From: Cyanomargarita calcarea GSE-NOS-MK-12-04C
Lineage (GTDB): Bacteria > Cyanobacteriota > Cyanobacteriia > Cyanobacteriales > Nostocaceae
NCBI GenBank assembly: GCA_019359595.1
Contig: JAHHGZ010000044.1
Coordinates: forward strand, 1-64,000
Length of the DNA stretch: 64,000 bases
Reading direction: 5' to 3'
Position numbers and translations under genes: made by a program. How positions within the stretch are numbered: position 1 is the stretch's first letter; each line of letters starts with the position of its first letter. Positions 10,818-19,899 of this stretch are shown one piece after another. The notes below the pieces were generated by a model that was not told the DNA's origin, did not search any database, and saw nothing but the letters and a program-made list of their open reading frames with translations.

Positions 10818-11016
10818 ACTCTTTATAACAGGTGGGGCATGAGGTAGATGGAGGCTATTTATACATGATGCCCATTTCCTGGTTGCAACTCATGCTATTT
10901 TATATTTTGCGGAAAGTTGGTCTGTTAATCTAGTGTTAATACTGAGATGCAGATATTTATTAGTAGCGAAAAGATACGTATGCATATTTCGACTGCATTC
11001 TTGTCTCTAAAAAATA

Positions 11017-11421
11017 TTAACCAAAAATAGAAATTACCTGGATACTGGTGACACGAAACATTGGTTTAGTGGGCTTTTCTGTTGTGACAAATTCCTCTGC
11101 ATCAACCGATAATGCAGCCGCAATGTGCAGCGCATCCATCGCCGCTAAACCATATTTACAAGCAATACTATTAGCATCTTGCACTATCTGTTCTAAATTA
11201 TTTACCCAGTAGATGACATCGCTAAAAAATTCCTCATAAAATTGGGATTCTTCTGTTTGCTTGTTATAAACTGCTTTCGGCATTACTTCTAACTTAACAA
11301 ACTCACTTGAAGCAAATTCACGGTTCAAATCCCCCAAAATTTCTAGAGACTTTTCGGCAATTCTACTTACACCGTCTGTTGCGCTTAATAATATTCCTGA
11401 ATCAATATAGGTGATTTTCAT
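11017..11421 (-). CDS. PIN-domain protein, probable VapC-like toxin
   Basis: A 134-residue PIN-like protein. It opens with the strand TYIDSGILLSA, which supplies the first acidic metal ligand (D7). Acidic residues lie mid-domain, and the typical late motif is MDALHIAAAL near 95-104. PIN toxins are Mg-dependent RNases. The gene overlaps the upstream small gene by 4 bp (ATGA), the usual antitoxin-toxin coupling. The terminal acidic position looks like TTEKP rather than the commonest T(N/D)D, so activity is likely but not certain. Confidence 0.8.
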   Translation of the reverse strand: MKITYIDSGILLSATDGVSRIAEKSLEILGDLNREFASSEFVKLEVMPKAVYNKQTEESQFYEEFFSDVIYWVNNLEQIVQDANSIACKYGLAAMDALHIAAALSVDAEEFVTTEKPTKPMFRVTSIQVISIFG

Positions 11422-11657
11422 TCACCTCTACCTTCTAGCCCACCTCTACGACTAGCAAATTCTTTTTCTATTTCATCTTCATCTAATAAAAGTTTACCAG
11501 AATCAACAATCCTTTCGCGTATTTGCCGTAAACGTTCCCCCAAAGGGATTTTATTTACATTTTTCAAATGAATAAATTCGACAAAATCTAAAACTTCTTC
11601 CTGCTTATCTTTAGGAAGCGATCGCCATTTGGCTAATAACTTTTGTTCTGGACTCAT
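11418..11657 (-). CDS. Antitoxin-like partner of the PIN protein
   Basis: A small charged protein of 79 residues when started at the ATG at 11657, which has GAGGTG 4 nt upstream. The longer frame to 11678 lacks a site. The segment LPKDKQEEVLDFVEFIHLK near 12-30 is typical of the DUF2281-like antitoxins that precede PIN toxins in cyanobacteria. The C-terminus is acidic, then Arg/Gly-rich, as expected for a toxin-neutralising tail. It overlaps the toxin start by 4 bp. It probably represses its own promoter and binds the toxin. Confidence 0.75.
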   Translation of the reverse strand: MSPEQKLLAKWRSLPKDKQEEVLDFVEFIHLKNVNKIPLGERLRQIRERIVDSGKLLLDEDEIEKEFASRRGGLEGRGE

Positions 11658-11881
11658 ATACACCTCTATCAACAGCACAAATATCTCAATTATATCGTCC
11701 AGATTTTTTATCGAGTGCAGCAGTTGGTTCGTCTACTAAAGCTATCTGTGATTGCCGGATTTGTCAGTTCGCAACCCGTTGTTTTCTTCCAGTACTGAAG
11801 GGAGTCCAACTTAAGGGGGATGACTAAACCTCAAACGCCAACTATCGTTACTGTGTTAATAAAGCCTTTACGCTTAATGCG

Positions 11882-13249
11882 ATGTCTTACCAAACCGATC
11901 GCTTACAAAATACCCCACCAGGTCCGCAAGGTTCACCTATTATTGGTAGTCTCGCTGATTTACAAAAAGATTCACTGAATTTTTTACTCAATATCCGACG
12001 AGAGTATGGTAATGTTGTACGTTTTCGTTTGGGAACACGGGTGCTGTATTTAGTGAGTCATCCTGATGATATCAAACACGTACTTCAAGATAATAACAAA
12101 AATTACCAAAAAAGCCCTGGGTACCAAAAGTTAGAATCGTTTCTAGGTCAAGGTTTGCTCACAAGTGAAGGTAATGTGTGGCGCAGAAGTCGCAAGTTAA
12201 TGCAACCGGCCTTTCACCGCGAACGTATCAGTAATTTCTCGGAAATTATGACAGACGCAACTGAAAAAATGCTGCAACGCTGGCAGGGTTTTGCGGAACG
12301 TCGGGAAGCATTTAACGTTAGCGATGAGATGATGCGTCTGACGTTAAGTATTGTCTGTCGGACATTGTTCACTACCGATATTAGCGATGAAGCTAGCGAT
12401 GTTGGAAAGTCATTAACAGTTGTTCTCAAATACGCAAGCGATCGCATTAGTTCTTTGTTTGTTCTTCCTGAAAATATCCCCACACCTGAAAATATTCGCT
12501 ACCAGCAAGCACTCAGTACTTTAGACCGAGTTGTTTATGGTTTAATAAACGAGCGCAAGCAATCTGGTGAAGATACTGGTGATTTGCTGTCGATGTTGGT
12601 CTTTGCTCGTGATGAAGAAACCGGCGAAAGCATGAATGACAAACAATTGCGTGATGAAATCATGACAATTTTTCTTGCCGGACACGAAACAACGGCAAAC
12701 GCTTTATCCTGGACTTGGTACCTACTATCAAAGCATCCCGATGTGGAGCGTCGCTTAAGTGCTGAGTTGAAGGAAGTACTAGGTGGACGTGTCCCCACCT
12801 TGTTTGACTTGAAAAATTTGCAATATACCAGCATGGTGTTAAACGAAGCCATGCGTTTATATCCCCCAGCTTGGGAAGTTGGACGGGAAACCATTAACGC
12901 AGATAAAATTGGCGGTTACGATATTCCCAGTAATTCCACGGTGATTATGAGTTCTTATGTAACTCACCGTAATCCAGATTTTTGGGATAATCCCGAAGGC
13001 TTTGACCCAGAACGGTTCTCACCAGAGCGTTCTACAGGTCGTCATCAGTATGCTTACTTCCCCTTTGGCGGTGGTCCCCGTACCTGTATTGGTAACAATT
13101 TTGCCTTGATGGAAGCTCAATTGATTATTGCAGATATTGCCCAACGTTATCGTTTAGAGTTAGTTCCCGGCCATGTAATCGAACCGCAACCGATGATTAC
13201 ATTGCGATCGCGTAATGGTGTTTTGGTGACTTTACACGCAAAGAGTTAG
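11882..13249 (+). CDS. Cytochrome P450, paralogue of the P450 at 51.6 kb
   Basis: A soluble heme-thiolate monooxygenase of 455 residues, normal for bacteria. The proline-rich start (TPPGPQGSP) is followed by oxygen-activating I-helix AGHETT (266-271), the K-helix ExxR (E322-R325), and the heme loop FGGGPRTCIG with axial ligand C402. The N-terminal half closely resembles the gene at 51568-52962 (both have LGQGLLTSEG and a following QP.FH). It sits alone between the toxin-antitoxin pair and small membrane genes, 38 kb from the other P450s, with no redox partner nearby. The lineage resembles the bacterial P450s related to CYP102/CYP4 that hydroxylate lipids or terpenes; the substrate is unknown. 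Confidence 0.95.
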   Translation: MSYQTDRLQNTPPGPQGSPIIGSLADLQKDSLNFLLNIRREYGNVVRFRLGTRVLYLVSHPDDIKHVLQDNNKNYQKSPGYQKLESFLGQGLLTSEGNVWRRSRKLMQPAFHRERISNFSEIMTDATEKMLQRWQGFAERREAFNVSDEMMRLTLSIVCRTLFTTDISDEASDVGKSLTVVLKYASDRISSLFVLPENIPTPENIRYQQALSTLDRVVYGLINERKQSGEDTGDLLSMLVFARDEETGESMNDKQLRDEIMTIFLAGHETTANALSWTWYLLSKHPDVERRLSAELKEVLGGRVPTLFDLKNLQYTSMVLNEAMRLYPPAWEVGRETINADKIGGYDIPSNSTVIMSSYVTHRNPDFWDNPEGFDPERFSPERSTGRHQYAYFPFGGGPRTCIGNNFALMEAQLIIADIAQRYRLELVPGHVIEPQPMITLRSRNGVLVTLHAKS

Positions 13250-13390
13250 GGTGTGGGGAGACACGGAGACACGGGGAAAATTTTATCACGTCTTGTTTTT
13301 CCCCCATCCAATTGCGATCGTGTTGAGCATGAATTATCATGCAAGCTATCTACTCTATGAGTAGAATGGTTTGAGTTCAAGGATGGAAAC

Positions 13391-13669
13391 ATGAGAGTTT
13401 GGATTGCTTGTTTTTTCGTACTGTTTGCTTTAGCGGAATTTTTTGACTGGGTAAAAGAAATTTCTTTACCATTACCCATTTATATTTTGGGTGGGGCCTT
13501 TTTAGCAGTTGCTTCAAACTATGATAAGATTGTTGGTCTATATTTTCATGAAGGAATTGATCCAACCCAACAAGCTCAGTTAGACTCATCATCTCAAGTT
13601 AGTCGTCCTATTTCGTTCACCATTCCCCAAAAAGGTGAAGGATTACAACTACCTAAAATTAACGACTGA
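13391..13669 (+). CDS. Small membrane protein, unknown function
   Basis: 92 residues. Two hydrophobic segments (about 4-16 and 27-42) make up the N-terminal half. The C-terminal half is soluble, with Ser/Gln-rich sequence and the tail PQKGEGLQLPKIND. It looks like a small cyanobacterial inner or thylakoid membrane protein. The ATG at 13391 is preceded by AAGGATGGAAAC, a weak purine-rich site. It overlaps the convergent gene at 13659 by 11 bp. No function is proposed. Confidence 0.6.
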   Translation: MRVWIACFFVLFALAEFFDWVKEISLPLPIYILGGAFLAVASNYDKIVGLYFHEGIDPTQQAQLDSSSQVSRPISFTIPQKGEGLQLPKIND

Positions 13670-13967
13670 ATAATAAAAAGCAACCACCATTTAACAAAGC
13701 AGTAATAACTGCTCCTGTAATCACACCTTTCATCATTCCAGTTTTTTGTTGTCGTCTTAACCAAAGAGTAACTGGAATTACATATAAAAGTTGTACTAAA
13801 AAAAAGCTGTAAGCAGCTATAATCCAAACTCCCAAAAAAGTGTAATTACCAAATATCAAACCAATAATATAACCAAGTATGAAAATGGCGATCGCCGAAA
13901 TAATGTGCATACCAAATAAAACTAGTATGCCTAAAACAACCTGCAAAATTTCATTTCTTTGTGACAT
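13659..13967 (-). CDS. Small polytopic membrane protein, unknown function
   Basis: 102 residues with three strongly hydrophobic stretches (about 8-36, 44-68 and 80-99) and a basic loop LRRQQKTG. This suggests three or four membrane helices with the loop inside the cell. It is convergent with the gene ending at 13669. I do not recognise a family. Confidence 0.65.
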   Translation of the reverse strand: MSQRNEILQVVLGILVLFGMHIISAIAIFILGYIIGLIFGNYTFLGVWIIAAYSFFLVQLLYVIPVTLWLRRQQKTGMMKGVITGAVITALLNGGCFLLFSR

Positions 13968-14058
13968 AGATTTATCTTCTGCAAATATATAATTTAATTA
14001 AGGTGTCATCAAAAAACAACCAATACCAAATATCCATAATTCAACAAAAATCCGTTAT

Positions 14059-15480
14059 TTATCTGTTGCCGAGGTTATTAACTAAATCATATCCAGCACT
14101 ACCCTGACGGTAAAACATATTAAATGTATCAAAGGGAATAATCCTTCCATCTGGATGCACTATATGAATGCAAGAACGTTTAACGGAACGAACATCAAAG
14201 TTAAATGGGTCGAGGAATTGCACAATCATGACTCGAAATATATTGGAATAGCTAATACCTTCTGGCACAGGTAACATTGGCAAACAACACAATAACTGCT
14301 TTAATGATACAGCAGCCGAATTTGGTGAATGACTGGTAGAAAATAACTTAAAAAATTGCTGTTTTAATTCTTCATTTTGTTCGTAAAGCACACTATTCGG
14401 CATGATTTCGACAAATTTTTCTGGATTAATCAAACCAGTCAGCGGGATAACTTTACCATTTAATTTTAACGCATAGGCCATCGCCAAGCTGTCAGGATGG
14501 CAAGGAACTGGGAGAATATCTTCGGGTTTAAAATAAGGAGTTTGTTCTAAAATGCTCCTGCGGACTTCTGTGAGAGTATACCTATCTGTTTTTGGGTCAA
14601 ATCCTTCTAATCTTCCCGCTGCTTGGATGGGTTGGAATGTCACACCCCGGACGCATCGTTGTTGTAGAGCGTATTCAATTATCTTGCCAATTTCACGGTC
14701 ATTCAAACCTTTTTTGACAGTAACAACAAAAGTTGTGGAGATATTGTATTCGTTGAGGTGGGAAACTGCTTGTTCCCGAATATGCAGCAAATCTGCACCC
14801 CGTAATTCTTTTAAAGCTTCTGCTTCAAAGCTGTCAAATTGCAGGTATACTTCAATTCCTGGCATATATTGACTTAAGTGATCGCAAAAAGATTTATCCT
14901 TGGCAATCCTGATCCCATTAGTATTTATCATTAAATGCTTAATGGGTTTAGTTTTGACAATATCCATAATTTGAAAAAACTCTGGGTGCATTGTCGGTTC
15001 ACCACCACTTAACTGCACAATTTGCGGTTCTCCTTCATTTGCCACTATGACATCAATCATTCTTTCGATTTCGCTTAAGCTGCGGTGGAGTCTCGGTTGA
15101 TGAGAATTTTGGGAAACTTCTTCTACACCAGAATCAGCATAACAAATCGGACAGGAAAGATTGCATTTATCTGTTACTTCTATTAAAGTTAGACAACTGT
15201 GTTGTTCGTGGTCTGGGCAAAGTCCGCAATCATAGGGACAACCATATTTTATTGGAGTATTAAATTTTAATGGCATATCCCCAGGCTTAATAAATTCTAA
15301 GGATTTTTTATAATATTCAATATCATCTGCAATTAAAACCTCTTCCCTTCCGTGGGTGGAGCAATGTTTAACTAAATAAACACAACCATCCTGAAAGATA
15401 ATTTTTGCTTCTACTTTGATTAGACATTTTGAGCAAACGCTATTTGTTAAAGCGTAGAATAGATAATCACGAGTAGGCAT
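14059..15480 (-). CDS. Radical SAM protein of the Tes-like (tetraether lipid synthase) type
   Basis: 473 residues. The radical SAM signature CxxxCxxC is at C106, C110 and C113 (DKCNLSCPICY) and should hold the 4Fe-4S cluster that cleaves S-adenosylmethionine. N-terminal Cys groups (C16/C19, C81/C85/C88, C96 in GCPYDCGLCPDH) indicate extra metal or cluster sites. The SAM-binding GGEP motif is near 159. The order zinc-like Cys pair, GCPYDCGLCPDH, radical SAM core recalls the archaeal Tes/MJ0619-like group, which couples lipid chains. The Lgt-like gene 0.5 kb upstream on the same strand also belongs to a lipid-transfer family, so a membrane-lipid modification is possible. That part is inference. 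Confidence 0.85.
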   Translation of the reverse strand: MPTRDYLFYALTNSVCSKCLIKVEAKIIFQDGCVYLVKHCSTHGREEVLIADDIEYYKKSLEFIKPGDMPLKFNTPIKYGCPYDCGLCPDHEQHSCLTLIEVTDKCNLSCPICYADSGVEEVSQNSHQPRLHRSLSEIERMIDVIVANEGEPQIVQLSGGEPTMHPEFFQIMDIVKTKPIKHLMINTNGIRIAKDKSFCDHLSQYMPGIEVYLQFDSFEAEALKELRGADLLHIREQAVSHLNEYNISTTFVVTVKKGLNDREIGKIIEYALQQRCVRGVTFQPIQAAGRLEGFDPKTDRYTLTEVRRSILEQTPYFKPEDILPVPCHPDSLAMAYALKLNGKVIPLTGLINPEKFVEIMPNSVLYEQNEELKQQFFKLFSTSHSPNSAAVSLKQLLCCLPMLPVPEGISYSNIFRVMIVQFLDPFNFDVRSVKRSCIHIVHPDGRIIPFDTFNMFYRQGSAGYDLVNNLGNR

Positions 15481-15986
15481 ATATTAAAAAATAAAAGTTC
15501 CCAACCAATATATTTAATACCATATCTTGGGATATTTAGTTTTTTTTAATCTCACCAAGCCAACCCCCAACCCCCTCCCTGTATGCGGGGAGGGGGGCTT
15601 TATAGTCCACCACATTCAAGCTTTCTAATTTAATAACTATCCTATATATCCTCTTAGAAAAGCCGGAATGACTATTATACAGGCTAATTTAGCCTAGCTG
15701 TTTTTGTTAATACCCTGACATAATCAAGGTCAGGTCACACGTTTTGAGTTGGGGTTCCAATCCCCATATATAAACTTGCTTCTTCCTTCTTCCTTCATTC
15801 AAGTGGAACATTCTTATAAATTGGATTTTTGTTCCTCTGAAACAAGCTCCGTCAAAATATTTCCTGTAATCTCTAGCAATCGATCCAGCAAAAATCCAAT
15901 TACGCCAATGTAAATTATACCCTCAATAATGTAATGATAGTTGCCAGATTTATAACCTTGTTTTGAGTTGGGTCTGAATCCACATA
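15481..15986. other. Intergenic region with two composite repeats
   Basis: About 500 bp without a credible gene between two minus-strand genes. It holds a CCCCCAACCCCCTCCCTGT / GCGGGGAGGGGGGC hairpin near 15562-15600, a complete T-arm-like composite repeat (15692-15803) and the start of a degenerate copy (15953-16036). Confidence 0.6.
15692..15803 (+). repeat. Composite T-arm-like repeat, copy A
   Basis: In order: AATACCCTGAC plus a short hairpin (CCTGAC/GTCAGG), GTTTTGAGT, then a 5-bp stem and 7-nt loop TGGGG-TTCCAAT-CCCCA (15750-15766) that looks like a tRNA T-arm, and finally CTTCCTT-type tandem repeats ending CATTCAA. Other copies with the same order are at 19977-20070 (reverse), 26121-26276, 36860-36930 and 48394-48500, with a degraded one at 15953-16036. 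Confidence 0.75.
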
Positions 15987-16036
15987 TCAAAACCTCTTGC
16001 TTCTTCCTTCTTGCTTCTTCCTTCTTCCTTCATTCA
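15953..16036 (+). repeat. Composite T-arm-like repeat, degraded copy; encodes the tail of the Lgt-like gene
   Basis: Contains GTTTTGAGTTGGGTCTGAATCCACATAT followed by three or four CTTCCTT-like units ending CATTCAA. The first hairpin is missing and the T-arm stem is disrupted. The right part (15987-16033) is read in reverse as the last about 15 codons of the Lgt-like gene. Confidence 0.65.
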
Positions 16037-16766
16037 AGTGGAACATCCGGGGAATGCTGCGATGGTAAAACACAATGGCAAATAAACAAGCAATTTGAAT
16101 TGCCGTCATACCGAAGAAGGGATGAAAATCCGGTTTAATAAAATCTATCAGAAAACGAAAGCTTAAATAGGAAACTAAATAAAATTTAAATAAATCACCA
16201 TTTTGGTATTCATAGTGACGGCGAAAGTGGATAAATATCATTAATAATATAAGAAATACAATTTCATATAATTGCGTGGGATGGCGAATAACACCATCCC
16301 CAAAATCAATCCCCCAAGGTAATTTTGTCGCAACTCCGTAAGTGCGATCGCTTAATCCTGTCAAAAAGCAACCAATCCTTCCAATTGCCGTTCCCAAAAT
16401 CAATGGATAGACAAACACATCACCAGTAGACTCACGGACACCGATAATTTTTTTGGTAATTTCTACACCAATTAATCCACCCAACATCGCTCCTACTACT
16501 GTTTTTCCTTGCAATATTAGTAATAATAATTGTTGGGGATTTTGCCAGATTAAATCAAGATGTTGCAGCGCTACTAACAGTTTAGCACCAACTAAAGCCC
16601 CCACCATGCCACCGACGATTACCGAAGAGCGATCGCTTGCGATAATATTATCCTTCTTGACGTTACGCAGCACCAAGCGAAACGCCACAAAATATGCTAT
16701 TGATTCAAACAAAAAATGCGGATGAATCCGCAATGAACCCAACCAAAAATAAACTGGAAATATCAT
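15987..16766 (-). CDS. Lgt-like membrane protein with altered active site
   Basis: 259 residues with about seven hydrophobic segments and the fold signature of prolipoprotein diacylglyceryl transferase: an N-terminal FPVYFWLGSLRIHP segment and a central GRIGCF...YG region. Canonical Lgt has GRIGNFIN(G)E and an essential HGG. Here the Asn is Cys and the Glu is absent (GRIGCFLTGL), and the HGG stretch reads VVGAMLGG. It is therefore probably not the housekeeping Lgt but a paralogue with another acceptor or no transferase activity. The last about 15 residues (after MFHLNEG, Lys/Arg-rich) come from CTTCCTT tandem repeats. It lies upstream of the Tes-like radical SAM gene on the same strand. Confidence 0.8.
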   Translation of the reverse strand: MIFPVYFWLGSLRIHPHFLFESIAYFVAFRLVLRNVKKDNIIASDRSSVIVGGMVGALVGAKLLVALQHLDLIWQNPQQLLLLILQGKTVVGAMLGGLIGVEITKKIIGVRESTGDVFVYPLILGTAIGRIGCFLTGLSDRTYGVATKLPWGIDFGDGVIRHPTQLYEIVFLILLMIFIHFRRHYEYQNGDLFKFYLVSYLSFRFLIDFIKPDFHPFFGMTAIQIACLFAIVFYHRSIPRMFHLNEGRRKKQEGRSKRF

Positions 16767-16867
16767 TTGTTATTTGCTAGTTGTTGGTTGTTAGTCGTTA
16801 TTGGATACTCGTTAGTAGAAGGTGAACAGTTAGCCCCTAATTCCTAACTCCTAACTCCTAACCAATA

Positions 16868-17443
16868 TCATTTCCCGATATTCCGCTTCATTTGTTCCAA
16901 CTCATCTTGAGTTTCCCAACGGCGAAATTTTTCTTCTAAATCGTCAAAATTAGTGTTACTATTGCTAGTCTGATTAGACCAACCATTAGTTTCTATCCGT
17001 TGCTGAGTTTGCGCTTTCGCACGCACTGACTGGGCCTCCGTTGCTTTCACTTGTACTTCTTGACGACGTACCTGAATTTTCCGCAATAATTCTTTAGATT
17101 GAGCAATGCGTTCTTTCAAACCCTGCATTTGCCCCCAGCGTTGATTACCTTCACGCAATAAAGCCGCTTCCCTTTCTTGTGCTGCTGCTACTAAATCCTG
17201 TCTGTTAGAAGCTTTTGCCTTTTCAACCCGAATGTGCCATTTCTGGATTTCTTGCGCTGTCGAGAGAATTTCATCTTGCGATCGCTTCTCTTGTAATTGT
17301 AAATCTGCAATCAATCTTAAAGTATCTTGCTCTTGTCCGCGCAACTGTTCTAATAGCGCTTCTAACTCCAAATGCGGATTATTTCGCAGGAATTCCTCTA
17401 GACGGTTCTCTAGGAACCGATTCAAATCGTCAAATAAACCCAC
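16868..17443 (-). CDS. Coiled-coil protein of the cyanobacterial TIGR04376-like type
   Basis: 191 residues from a GTG at 17443 preceded by GGAG 8 nt upstream. An upstream ATG at 17464 would add seven residues but places this site inside the gene. The start GLFDDLNRFLENRLEEFLRNNPH and the long heptad-rich coiled coil (about 30-140) recall a PspA-like small protein family restricted to cyanobacteria. The C-terminus is Ser/Asn-rich, then FDDLEEKFRRWE. No membrane segment is present. PspA relatives bind membranes; this role is only inferred here. The gene is apparently monocistronic. Confidence 0.75.
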   Translation of the reverse strand: MGLFDDLNRFLENRLEEFLRNNPHLELEALLEQLRGQEQDTLRLIADLQLQEKRSQDEILSTAQEIQKWHIRVEKAKASNRQDLVAAAQEREAALLREGNQRWGQMQGLKERIAQSKELLRKIQVRRQEVQVKATEAQSVRAKAQTQQRIETNGWSNQTSNSNTNFDDLEEKFRRWETQDELEQMKRNIGK

Positions 17444-17917
17444 TGCTAGAACTCCAAGGTTCAAATGTACACCTTATTGTAGTAATAATCCTCGAATACG
17501 CAGAGCAATTTTTAATATTTCAGTTCCACAACAAACATTAACTTATATGTAATAGATTCTCAACAAATGAACGTAAAGTCACGAATTTGGGTAGTTTCGA
17601 CAAGAAGTCGAATTCATCTTCAAAATTGGTATTACACAAGGTTGTATGTCAGTAGATTTTACTATTTTATACTTCCAATCAAGTATAAACACTAGTTTTC
17701 GATTTATTCGGAATCTGTAAAATTGAGCTTGTAGTTCATTGACACAGCTAAATTATTAATTACTGTACTTCATCCGAATGGGAACCACTATACATTCATC
17801 TTAAGGTGTAAGATTAGTTTGCTTTATTCCTAGAAGCCCGATTATTATCGGTCTTCACAATCATTTACAAGCAGTTTCTCAAGTTCAGCAGTTATGACAA
17901 TTAATAAATTATAATTT
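17444..17917. other. Divergent intergenic region, no clear feature
   Basis: About 470 AT-rich bases between two divergent genes. It must hold both promoters, but I see no confident -35/-10 pair, repeat or small gene. Confidence 0.5.
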
Positions 17918-18265
17918 ATGGAGCGTCAGCCGGCAAACATGACCAAACAAATTCCCGAGAAATCCGACGATTCGCAATGGCCCGAAGAGCCAGAAAAGTT
18001 CTACCCAACTCAACACGTCCAAATCTTGCAAATCAGCCCTACAGAGCAGCGAGTCATTTGTGAGTGTCAAAATTGCAATACTCCGTTATCCATCGAAGTG
18101 GTCATCGCCACCCCTCAAAATACTAAGCCTAAACTAAAAAGTAAAACCGAGGGCAAGCCAGATTTTGATGGAGTGCAATGTCCTAACTGCGGCAAAGGTG
18201 CGATTTCTTTGGTGGGCTGTACTGTGGTAACGATCGCCCAGTTAGCCGAATCCCCCTGGAAATAG
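17918..18265 (+). CDS. Small zinc-ribbon-like protein, unknown function
   Basis: 115 residues; a later ATG at 17939 (MTKQIPEK) is an equally good start. Two Cys pairs, CECQNC (near 51-56) and CPNC (near 93-96), about 40 residues apart, suggest one zinc-ribbon with a charged insertion. The N-terminus is acidic and disordered in appearance. It is conserved-looking and cyanobacterial in style. It may bind nucleic acid or protein, but no specific role is proposed. Confidence 0.65.
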   Translation: MERQPANMTKQIPEKSDDSQWPEEPEKFYPTQHVQILQISPTEQRVICECQNCNTPLSIEVVIATPQNTKPKLKSKTEGKPDFDGVQCPNCGKGAISLVGCTVVTIAQLAESPWK

Positions 18266-18822
18266 GTTGACTGAACGAGAGCAGGGGGCAGGGGGCAGGG
18301 AGCAGAAGTTGGATCTAATATTAATATTAACGAAGTCCCCGCATCCTCTCCCTCGCTCCCTGCCTTGAAGCCTATACAGGTGACTTCATGATTAACGCTA
18401 GTATTGTGGCTGTGGCGAGCAACAATACTGCTACTTTACAATTATTTAACTTTTTACCTGGATGACAGCCCTTGAAGATATCCGCTTGGTTGTGGAATAT
18501 TTTTTCAGTACACATCCGATGTCTACGCCGAAATCCCCTCCGCAAATAAATTTCACAAGCTTTTAGCTTTTTAACCCGTTTTAACGGGTTTAAGCTTTAA
18601 GCCCAAAATGAACGTTTAGGGCTAAATACGCTTAAGCAAACGCCGGGGTACGAAAATCAATGCTGACAAAACCATGCAAAAATTCCCAAACCCCCGTCAG
18701 TGGAGAGCATTTCTTGCGATTGGGGAAGCAGAAGTGTAAAGCACCTGCATAAGTTCTCAACCCTTACCTCTATAGAAAATCAGAAGACACAAACCAAAAA
18801 TTATTTCAAGAGGTAAAGAACA
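18266..18822. other. Intergenic region upstream of the tryptophan block
   Basis: About 560 bp with a G-rich GGGGGCAGGGAGCAG tandem near 18286-18304 and a hairpin repeat AACCCGTT-TT-AACGGGTT (18573-18590) that recurs near 44241. The promoter of aroF is presumably in the last 150 bp; I cannot place it. Confidence 0.5.
18573..18590. repeat. AACCCGTT hairpin repeat
   Basis: 8-bp arms around TT, followed by TTAAGCTTTAAGCCC. The copy at 44241-44258 reads AACCCATT-TT-AATGGGTT, with both arms changed so pairing is kept. Confidence 0.6.
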
Positions 18823-19899
18823 ATGATTGTAATCATGAAAACGTATACTCCATCAGAAGAAATTGCGACAGTAATCCAAGAATTCCGCAATTTGAACCTG
18901 ACCCCTGAAGCAATTGAGAGCAATCACAAGGTTGTGATTGGGTTGGTGGGGGATACTGCTTCTTTGAATCCCGACCACATACAACAAATCAGCCCTTTTA
19001 TTGAAAGGGTGATGCGGGTAAAACAACCTTTTAAACGGGCTTCTTCAGAATTTCGCAATGGTGAGCCTTCTTCCATTGAGGTATCAACTCCCAACGGAAT
19101 AGTAACTTTTGGTCTGAATCATCCTTTGGTTATAGTGGCTGGGCCATGCTCGGTGGAAAATGAAGAAATGATTGTCGAAACGGCAAAGGTAGTAAAAGCT
19201 ACAGGCGCCCAGTTTCTCAGAGGAGGAGCTTACAAACCTCGGAGTTCGCCTTATGCCTTCCAAGGTCATGGAGAAAGTGCCCTAAATCTGTTAGCAACGG
19301 CCCGTGAAGTTACTGGCTTAGGTATTATCACAGAAGTGATGGATACAGCCGATTTGGAAAAAGTCGCAGAAGTTGCAGATGTAGTGCAAATTGGTGCCCG
19401 CAATATGCAGAATTTCTCCCTGTTGAAGAAAGCTGGTGCTACAGGTAAACCAATTTTGTTAAAACGGGGACTGTCGGCGACGATTGAAGAATGGTTGATG
19501 GCTGCAGAATATATTCTGGCTGCTGGTAATCCGAATGTGATTTTGTGCGAACGTGGAATACGCAGCTTTGACCGGCAGTATACCAGAAATACTCTCGATT
19601 TATCTGTAGTACCTGTCTTGCGATCGCTTACCCATTTGCCAATCATGATTGACCCTAGTCATGCCACGGGATTCTCTCAGTTTGTACCAACAATGGCTAA
19701 GGCATCTATTGCATCTGGGGCAGATTCTTTGATGATTGAGGTTCACCCCAGCCCGAAGACAGCACTGTCAGATGGTCCCCAGTCTCTCACACCAGCAGAT
19801 TTTCGAGAATTAATGCAAGAAATTACTCCCCTTGCCCAATTCTTTGGTCGTGGTGCGACTCCAGAGTTTGTCAAATCCCCCTCGGGTGCAATTGCTTAA
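18823..19899 (+). CDS. aroF: 3-deoxy-7-phosphoheptulonate (DAHP) synthase, type I-beta
   Basis: First enzyme of the shikimate pathway: phosphoenolpyruvate + erythrose 4-phosphate to DAHP, metal-dependent, cytosolic. 358 residues. The first about 85 form a ferredoxin-like regulatory domain as in Thermotoga-type enzymes. The barrel follows with VAGPCSVE, GGAYKPRSSPYAFQG, QIGARNMQNF, LLKRG and IDPSHATG. AGAGGT 8 nt before the first ATG supports this start. It opens the tryptophan block and probably boosts chorismate supply for it. The N-terminal domain suggests feedback control by an aromatic amino acid, which is not testable here. Confidence 0.96.
   Translation: MIVIMKTYTPSEEIATVIQEFRNLNLTPEAIESNHKVVIGLVGDTASLNPDHIQQISPFIERVMRVKQPFKRASSEFRNGEPSSIEVSTPNGIVTFGLNHPLVIVAGPCSVENEEMIVETAKVVKATGAQFLRGGAYKPRSSPYAFQGHGESALNLLATAREVTGLGIITEVMDTADLEKVAEVADVVQIGARNMQNFSLLKKAGATGKPILLKRGLSATIEEWLMAAEYILAAGNPNVILCERGIRSFDRQYTRNTLDLSVVPVLRSLTHLPIMIDPSHATGFSQFVPTMAKASIASGADSLMIEVHPSPKTALSDGPQSLTPADFRELMQEITPLAQFFGRGATPEFVKSPSGAIA

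Noticed and set aside
12214-12894. ORFs antisense to the P450 gene
   Set aside because: Shadows in other frames of a gene with complete P450 motifs.
15750-15766. tRNA gene at the T-arm-like hairpin
   Set aside because: Only the T-arm-like part fits; no acceptor, D or anticodon arms could be assembled around any copy.
18388-18465. 25-codon ORF (MINASIVAVAS...) upstream of the trp block
   Set aside because: Considered as a small photosystem or cytochrome b6f subunit, but it has no membrane helix and no ribosome binding site.
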